This document shows, piece after piece, positions 59,386 through 64,000 of a stretch of 64,000 bases of DNA. The translations under genes and the position numbers were made by a program. This DNA comes from UBA699 sp050261915 (GTDB lineage Bacteria > Bacillota > Clostridia > Clostridiales > Clostridiaceae): contig JBLNDT010000027.1 in NCBI GenBank assembly GCA_050261915.1, positions 49,177 through 113,176 of the forward strand, in the 5' to 3' direction. The notes beneath the pieces are model-generated. The model was not told the DNA's origin and did not search any database. It worked only from the letters and a program-made list of their open reading frames with translations. Position 1 is the first letter of the stretch. Every line of letters starts with the position of its first letter.

Positions 59386-60696
59386 ATGTATCAGGATATT
59401 TCAAAATTAATAATATATGGTGACTTAAAGGAAGAAAGTATTCTATACCAGATGGGTGTTATATTTAGAAAATTTGAAAGCGGCCAGGACAATAAGGAGG
59501 AGCTTATACAGGATTGCTACAGGCAGATAAAAAGACTGCTTGAAACAGCAACAGATTATGGCTTTAACAAGAATCTCTGGCACAATTATCTCACATATCT
59601 TTTAATAACCAATGAAAATCCATTCAGTATCACCTGCGAAAAGGTTGGTGCTAATGAGGGCAGTGTAAATATATTTGCAAAGAATGACTTTAAAGCTTTT
59701 AAGAATCTATTTAATTATGATTTTGGTCCAATTGAAAAGGAGCTTGATATTAATTGTTTTTCAATGATTTCAGATTATAAGGCAATTGATAAAAAGGAAT
59801 TAATGTACAATAAAAATGTTAGTGAAAAGGTACAAGCCTTAAGTATAAAGCTTGAAACTGCTAAGGATGAAAAAGAATTTTTCGATTATGTTACTGGATT
59901 TTATAAGGATTATGGGGTAGGGATGTTTGGTTTAAACAAAGCCTTTAGGATTTCAAGTACTGAAAAGGGGAGGGTTGAATTTAATCCGATAAACAACATG
60001 GAAAAAGTTCTTCTTGAAGACCTTGTAGGGTATGAACATCAAAAGAATACCTTGATTGAAAATACTGAAGCCTTTGTTAATGGAAGAAAAGCAAACAATG
60101 TGCTTATGTTTGGAGACAGCGGCACAGGAAAATCCACCAGCATAAAGGCAATTGTAAACCAATATTACGATGATGGGCTAAGGATGATAGAAATATACAA
60201 GCATCAATTTAAGGACCTATCTACAGTTATTTCACAAATAAAAAACAGAAATTATAAGTTTGTAATATATATGGACGACCTATCCTTTGAAGAATTTGAA
60301 ATAGAGTACAAGTTCCTTAAGGCCGTAATTGAGGGTGGAGTTGAAACAAAGCCGGAAAACATTTTGATTTATGCAACCTCAAATAGAAGACACCTGATTA
60401 AGGAAACATGGAACGACAGAAATGATATGGAAAAGGACAGCGAAATTCATAGATCAGATACAGTGGAAGAAAAACTTTCACTTGTAAATAGATTTGGTAT
60501 TACAATTTATTTCTCAAAGCCTAACAGAAAAGAATACCACCATATTGTGATAGAGCTTGCAAAAAAAATGGGGCTTAATATCCCTGAAGAAACACTTATT
60601 GCAGAAGCAAACAAATGGGAGGTTTCCCACAATGGGGTTTCAGGCAGAACAGCCCAGCAGTTCATTAATCATATGGCAGGGAAGATAAACAGCTGA
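59386..60696 (+). CDS. AAA-type ATPase, DUF815 family
   Basis: A 436-residue ATPase. The first 200 residues are a poorly conserved helical region. The DUF815 core follows: LVGYEHQKNTLIENTEAFV, Walker A GDSGTGKST (about residue 245), Walker B-like FVIYMDDLSFEEFE, LIYATSNRRHLIKETWNDR (sensor 1), and a final GRTAQQFINHMAG. DUF815 proteins are MoxR/AAA-like, roles unknown. It follows a small hypothetical gene; GAAAGAGG lies before the ATG. Confidence 0.92.
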   Translation: MYQDISKLIIYGDLKEESILYQMGVIFRKFESGQDNKEELIQDCYRQIKRLLETATDYGFNKNLWHNYLTYLLITNENPFSITCEKVGANEGSVNIFAKNDFKAFKNLFNYDFGPIEKELDINCFSMISDYKAIDKKELMYNKNVSEKVQALSIKLETAKDEKEFFDYVTGFYKDYGVGMFGLNKAFRISSTEKGRVEFNPINNMEKVLLEDLVGYEHQKNTLIENTEAFVNGRKANNVLMFGDSGTGKSTSIKAIVNQYYDDGLRMIEIYKHQFKDLSTVISQIKNRNYKFVIYMDDLSFEEFEIEYKFLKAVIEGGVETKPENILIYATSNRRHLIKETWNDRNDMEKDSEIHRSDTVEEKLSLVNRFGITIYFSKPNRKEYHHIVIELAKKMGLNIPEETLIAEANKWEVSHNGVSGRTAQQFINHMAGKINS

Positions 60697-60745
60697 TAAA
60701 TTTGCCAGGCAGAAATGCCTGGTTTTACATTTCTACAGTGAAACT

Positions 60746-60762
60746 ACTGCTTAACCGTCCCC
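60746..60762 (+). repeat. AACCGTCCCC intergenic repeat, copy 2
   Basis: ACTGCTTAACCGTCCCC, the second copy of the element at 58970. It lies in the gap before the thymidine kinase gene. Confidence 0.5.
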
Positions 60763-60815
60763 TTAATTTGGTGTATAATATCTATATTGCTAAAGTACCA
60801 ACGGAGGTTTTTATA

Positions 60816-61418
60816 ATGATATATTATGATGGAGAATCAGGGTTTATCACTGTAGTGGTGGGACCTATGTACAGCGGTAAATCTGATAGATTAATTGAAC
60901 TTTGTTTTAAGGCGCAAACTTATGGGAAAAAAAGCTACATTGCCTATAAGCCAAACATGGACAATCGTTATGCAACAGATAAAATAGTTTCCAGAGTAGG
61001 TACTTCCATACCTGCAAACCCAATTCCTGTTGAAATTGATGATGAATTAATTCTGCAAATAGTTGATGATACCAGGGAATATGATATTGTTGCATTCGAC
61101 GAGGCGCAATTCTTTAATGAAAAAATAATAAAACTTGTTAGTGAGCTTGCTTTCAATAAAAAGCAGGTGATAATTGACGGTTTGAACCTGGATTACAGAG
61201 GTAAGGAATTTGGTTTTATGGGAGGTTTGCTTTCCATAGCTGATGAGATTGAAAAATTAACTGCCTATTGCAGTGTATGCGGACGTCCAGCCAATTTCAC
61301 ACAAAGAATGGTAAACAAAAGCCCCGCAAAACTAGGGAAAACCGTTCTTGTAGGAGATAGTGAAGCTTATGAGGTCAGATGCAGGAATTGCTTTGTGCCT
61401 CCAGAAAAAGTCAAATAA
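60816..61418 (+). CDS. tdk: Thymidine kinase
   Basis: A 200-residue type II thymidine kinase, which salvages thymidine to dTMP. Walker A is VVGPMYSGKSDRLI, then IVAFDEAQFF (Walker B), and the substrate loop includes IDGLNLDYRGKEFGFM. The zinc-binding site uses CSVCGRPANFTQR and CRNCF, two CxxC pairs. ATG 60816 follows CGGAGG; an upstream in-frame start would add non-conserved sequence. A metallo-hydrolase follows 12 nt after its stop. Confidence 0.97.
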   Translation: MIYYDGESGFITVVVGPMYSGKSDRLIELCFKAQTYGKKSYIAYKPNMDNRYATDKIVSRVGTSIPANPIPVEIDDELILQIVDDTREYDIVAFDEAQFFNEKIIKLVSELAFNKKQVIIDGLNLDYRGKEFGFMGGLLSIADEIEKLTAYCSVCGRPANFTQRMVNKSPAKLGKTVLVGDSEAYEVRCRNCFVPPEKVK

Positions 61419-61430
61419 GGAGTTGGAATT

Positions 61431-62180
61431 ATGAAACTGCAATTAATAAGAAATGCTACTATAAAGATAAATTATTTAAAGGGATGTTTTCTAACCGATC
61501 CATATTTGGCAGATCAATTCAGCAGACCGCCTTACATAGGTAAATCAAAAACCCCTATGACAGTATTGCCCTTTTCAAAAGCTGAAATTATGTCTGGAGT
61601 GGAAATGGTTTTGCTTTCCCACATACATTCAGACCATTTTGATGAGGCAGCCAAAGAGACTATAGATAAGGACATGTTAATACTATGCCAAAAGGAGGAT
61701 GAAACAGAAATAAAGACACTAGGCTTTAAAAACATAAAATCGGTAGATAACAGTATTTTATGGAAAAACATAAATATTACAAAGACTTATGCTAAGCATG
61801 GTACTGGAAGTGTGTTGGAGGATATGGGGCCTGGGTCAGGGTATATTCTTAGAGCTCAGGGAGAACCAACAGTCTACTTAGCAGGGGATACCATTTTATG
61901 CGATGAAGTGAAGGCTGTTCTTGTTAAGGAAAAGCCGGACATAATTATAACCCATTCCTGTGGAGCTGAATGGGGAGACCATGTAAAAATTGTTATGGAC
62001 GAAAAAGATACCATTGAGATATGCAAAATGCTGCCAAATTCTACTGTGGTGGCAGTTCATATGGAAACTGTGGATCATGCCACAGTAACAAGAGATGAGT
62101 TAAGGCAATATGCCAGGGAAAATAATATTAAGGATACCCAATTATTGATACCTTTTGATGGGGAAATAATAGATTTATAA
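61431..62180 (+). CDS. Metallo-beta-lactamase-fold hydrolase (UlaG-like)
   Basis: A 249-residue MBL-fold enzyme. The N-terminus (LQLIRNATIKINYLKGCFLTDP) and the metal motif LSHIHSDHFDEAA (HxHxDH) are clear; further ligands are in YLAGDTILC and THSCGAEWGDH, and VAVHMETVDH supplies the last His. It resembles the UlaG/L-ascorbate-6-P lactonase group but may act on other substrates. AGGAG lies before the ATG; it is co-oriented with tdk. Confidence 0.9.
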   Translation: MKLQLIRNATIKINYLKGCFLTDPYLADQFSRPPYIGKSKTPMTVLPFSKAEIMSGVEMVLLSHIHSDHFDEAAKETIDKDMLILCQKEDETEIKTLGFKNIKSVDNSILWKNINITKTYAKHGTGSVLEDMGPGSGYILRAQGEPTVYLAGDTILCDEVKAVLVKEKPDIIITHSCGAEWGDHVKIVMDEKDTIEICKMLPNSTVVAVHMETVDHATVTRDELRQYARENNIKDTQLLIPFDGEIIDL

Positions 62181-62188
62181 AAAAAGAC

Positions 62189-62554
62189 CTATTTTTCTTT
62201 TAATTTTTTGTATCTATATTGGTTGTCTCTCCAGGACATACAATATATTAATCCTATGATTGGACCCAGTGTTAAAAAATAAAGCATTGTCATACCTTGG
62301 GGTTTGTAAAATATGCTGACTATACCTAATATTCCTGTCAAAACAGTGGCAAAAATAATACTCTTAATAATATACCTTAATAAGCCTTTTTCACGTGTTT
62401 TCTTCCAAGAATCAATGAAATATTCATCATCTTGATAAAATGCCCTTGAAATCTTATTTGGCTTAATTATATTCTTTTTAATCAAAAATCCGTATGTTAG
62501 ACATGCAAATAATGCCAAATTAACACCAAAAAATATAATTCTCTCTATTGTCAT
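62189..62554 (-). CDS. Hypothetical three-helix membrane protein
   Basis: A 121-residue protein with helices at about 3-22 (IIFFGVNLALFACLTYGFL), 65-85 and 92-110. Start ATG 62554 has AGGGGAGGAAT upstream. It shares the strand with the XRE gene at 62679 but has its own upstream palindrome (62628-62651), so it may be separately transcribed. Function unknown. Confidence 0.7.
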   Translation of the reverse strand: MTIERIIFFGVNLALFACLTYGFLIKKNIIKPNKISRAFYQDDEYFIDSWKKTREKGLLRYIIKSIIFATVLTGILGIVSIFYKPQGMTMLYFLTLGPIIGLIYCMSWRDNQYRYKKLKEK

Positions 62555-62627
62555 AATAATTCCTCCCCTAATGGTCCATGATTACGACACAACAATTTAC
62601 CATTATTAGCTTTATATGTTTTTATTA

Positions 62628-62651
62628 TACAATACATGTGAGTACATTGTA
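62628..62651 (-). promoter_or_regulatory. Inverted repeat TACAAT-N12-ATTGTA overlapping a -10
   Basis: Perfect 6-bp arms. A minus-strand TATAAT (62629-62624) touches the left arm. A possible operator for the membrane-protein gene downstream. Confidence 0.4.
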
Positions 62652-62678
62652 TAGTTACACAAACAAAGGTTAACAAAA

Positions 62679-63092
62679 TTATCTATATTTATAGCTTATT
62701 AGTTTTAACTGATTAAGAACATCCTTGTTAAACTCATCTATTTCTTTTGAAGAAAGCTTTTCAAAATCAATTCCAACATAGTTCTGAAATACTTTAAGAC
62801 TAGTAATAAAACTTATGATCTCCCGGATATCTGCAAATTCCGAGGAGATTTTGTTTTCCTCTTTAAAACCCGGGTCAAAGAAATTAATTGATACCTCACA
62901 GGCTTGTGCTATGTTTAATAGCATTACAAAGCTTGGGTATGTTCTACCGGATTCTATATCACCAACATAACTTTGGGATTTTTCAATATTTTCTGCCAGC
63001 ATTTTTTGTGTATATAAATTTCCATATTTATCTGATTTTAAACTGCGGGCTTTCTTTATTAGAAGCCCCAGTTCTTTTTTACTAACTATCAT
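62679..63092 (-). CDS. XRE-family regulator
   Basis: A 137-residue regulator. The HTH is GNLYTQKMLAENIEKSQSYVGDIESGRTYPSFVMLLNIA (about 22-60). The C-terminal part (FADIREIISFITSLKVFQNYVG) is helical and ends LISYKYR. It is divergent from a second XRE gene at 63309; palindromes of the same design lie near both starts. GGAGGAAGTAA precedes the ATG. Confidence 0.9.
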   Translation of the reverse strand: MIVSKKELGLLIKKARSLKSDKYGNLYTQKMLAENIEKSQSYVGDIESGRTYPSFVMLLNIAQACEVSINFFDPGFKEENKISSEFADIREIISFITSLKVFQNYVGIDFEKLSSKEIDEFNKDVLNQLKLISYKYR

Positions 63093-63119
63093 TTACTTCC
63101 TCCAGGTGATTTTTTCATA

Positions 63120-63152
63120 CATTATAACGTTAAATACGTTAATGGGTCAATA
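63120..63152 (-). promoter_or_regulatory. Promoter with palindrome TAACGT-N5-ACGTTA in the spacer
   Basis: On the minus strand TTGACC and TATAAT are about 18 bp apart, and the palindrome (63125-63141) fills the spacer. Position and symmetry fit an autoregulatory operator. Confidence 0.72.
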
Positions 63153-63271
63153 AATAAATGTAAAATAATGGAATGCGAAGAATGGTACAAACAGCTTTAA
63201 ATAGTGAAGAGTTTGTGCGGCTTAGATTATTGAAGTGTATGTTAAAAAATGGTAGTATTAATTAAATTTAT

Positions 63272-63288
63272 AAACGTAAATAACGTTT
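63272..63288 (+). promoter_or_regulatory. Palindrome AAACGT-N5-ACGTTT
   Basis: Same design as the site at 63125-63141 (5-bp spacer, ACGT core). It lies just before the ribosome binding site of the next XRE gene. Confidence 0.65.
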
Positions 63289-63308
63289 AATATTACAGGA
63301 GGTGTTTT

Positions 63309-63560
63309 GTGGAAATTTTTAATTCAATCAATAACATACCATGGAACCAAAAAATGAAGCTTATGAGGCAGATTAATGGATGGACTCAGCAACAGGCAGC
63401 AGAAAAATGCACTACAAATCAAAAGATGTATTGGAGCTGGGAAAAGGGAATAAACTACCCAAGACCTCGAAGCAGAAATTACATAGCAAGGGCTTTTAAA
63501 ACTAAAGTTGATGATATTTTTTCAAATAAAATTCAGGAGGCCAGGTATGGATGCAAATAG
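63309..63560 (+). CDS. Small XRE-family regulator (83 aa)
   Basis: GTG 63309 follows AGGAGGTG. The HTH reads MKLMRQINGWTQQQAAEKCTTNQKMYWSWEKGINYPRPRSRNYIARAF, unusual in having KMYWSWEKG at the recognition helix. It overlaps the next small XRE gene by 14 nt, so the two are translated together. It is divergent from the XRE gene at 62679. Confidence 0.85.
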   Translation: MEIFNSINNIPWNQKMKLMRQINGWTQQQAAEKCTTNQKMYWSWEKGINYPRPRSRNYIARAFKTKVDDIFSNKIQEARYGCK

Positions 63561-63735
63561 AAAACTCAGAGATATGAGAGAGGATATGGATATTACCCAG
63601 AAAAAGATGGCTGGAATGCTGAATTTGACCTTATCAGGATATTCCAGAAAGGAAAATGGAAACAGGGGATTTACCATAGAGGAAGCAAAAAAGCTTGCTA
63701 AGATATTTCAAGTTACTGTTGAGGAATTGTTTTAA
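63547..63735 (+). CDS. Small XRE-family regulator (62 aa)
   Basis: ATG 63547 follows CAGGAGGCC. The protein is essentially one HTH: KLRDMREDMDITQKKMAGMLNLTLSGYSRKENGNRGFTIEEAKKLAKIF. It overlaps the preceding XRE gene. Single-domain regulators of this size are often found at the edges of prophages, but no other phage gene is visible here except possibly the next one. Confidence 0.85.
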   Translation: MDANRKLRDMREDMDITQKKMAGMLNLTLSGYSRKENGNRGFTIEEAKKLAKIFQVTVEELF

Positions 63736-63903
63736 ATAGAATATTTATATTAAAGGACAAAGCCAACAAATATAAACTAAAAATATTTGCTGGCTTTTGT
63801 TATATTGTCATTTTTAAGTATCTTTCCAATTGAATCCCTTACATTGCAACACGATAAGGGAAAACAGCATATATATTTTTATAACGACAAAGGTGGTGAT
63901 ATT

Positions 63904-64000
63904 ATGTATGACCAGCTGGTAAATCTTATCAGCAACCTTGGCTTTCCTATAGCAGTGAGCATATACCTTCTTTTTAGACTTGAGGGCAGAATTGATGAAT
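63904..64000 (+). CDS. YvrJ-family protein, N-terminal part (cut by window edge)
   Basis: ATG 63904 follows AAAGGTGGTGAT. The translation MYDQLVNLISNLGFPIAV then SIYLLFRLEGRIDE matches the start of YvrJ-family proteins, short one-span membrane proteins often in holin-like settings. The frame is open to the right edge. Confidence 0.75.
   Translation, partial: MYDQLVNLISNLGFPIAVSIYLLFRLEGRIDE

Noticed and set aside
59953..60162. Minus-strand frame within the DUF815 gene
   Set aside because: It lies opposite the Walker A region of a conserved ATPase and lacks initiation signals.
1..64000. CRISPR arrays, rRNA, tRNA and prophage structural genes
   Set aside because: No regularly spaced direct repeats, no recognisable rRNA or cloverleaf sequence, and no capsid, terminase or integrase frame were found; the small XRE/YvrJ cluster at the right edge is not enough to call a prophage.

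Overview
The window looks like chromosomal DNA of a Clostridium-type anaerobic, spore-forming firmicute. It is AT-rich with strong GGAGG ribosome binding sites and U-tailed intrinsic terminators. It carries tandem T-box leaders, a CpI-type [FeFe] hydrogenase, a CotF-type spore coat protein, YtaF, and orphan multi-PAS histidine kinases of the kind that feed Spo0A in clostridia. No rRNA, tRNA, CRISPR array, intact insertion sequence or prophage module was seen. The species cannot be fixed from the sequence alone.

Layout. 1-4.5 kb: the end of an ABC uptake operon (permease cut by the window edge, lipoprotein receptor), a large orphan PAS kinase and a small secreted repeat protein. 4.5-6.4 kb: homoserine dehydrogenase behind two consecutive threonine-specific T-boxes. 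6.4-12.6 kb: MFS exporter, AraC/GyrI-like regulator, membrane protein, HAD phosphatase with an orphan ABC receptor, and an ATP-grasp enzyme. 12.7-14.5 kb: a MerR regulator and an MFS efflux gene interrupted by one in-frame TGA, joined by a promoter with a 19-bp spacer. 14.5-31 kb: a mostly co-oriented run of small-molecule and defence-type enzymes (five GNAT acetyltransferases, two PhzF proteins, Tag glycosylase, ketopantoate-reductase-like enzyme, AlaX-like editing protein, CAT-like acetyltransferase, polysaccharide deacetylase), with a BspA-like leucine-rich surface protein and a frameshifted flavodoxin on the other strand.

30.7-35.1 kb: a potassium module made of a KdpD kinase lacking its usual N-terminal region, KdpE, and a KimA-type potassium importer in place of KdpABC. 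35.3-43.4 kb: two LysR-controlled transporter loci, an NhaC antiporter, an HpcH/HpaI aldolase and the [FeFe] hydrogenase. 44.3-46 kb: a MarR regulator divergent from a CarD-like protein, with two perfect 17-bp palindromes between them, then a GreA-type factor. 46-50 kb: HAD hydrolase, GH113-like exported protein and a second orphan kinase paralogous to the first. 50-55.4 kb: many small genes (Nif11-like peptide, DUF5808, YtaF, b-type cytochrome-like protein, PadR/DUF2812 pair, XRE regulator). 55.4-59 kb: a membrane ferredoxin fused to two FMN-binding domains, and the ApbE flavin transferase expected to load them, sharing a 35-bp upstream element. 59-62.2 kb: DUF815 ATPase, thymidine kinase and a metallo-hydrolase. 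62.2-64 kb: divergent XRE regulators with matched palindromic operators and a YvrJ protein cut by the window edge.

The most rewarding parts for follow-up are the KdpDE-KimA unit with its 11-bp-period direct repeats and overlapping leader ORF, the MarR/CarD twin operators, the flavinylation module with its shared promoter element, the two paralogous kinases with an identical C-terminal tail, and an uncharacterised leader (promoter, palindrome, hairpin, terminator) ahead of a UPF0316-like membrane protein. Coordinates and starts were read by eye; family names rest on recognised motifs, not database searches.
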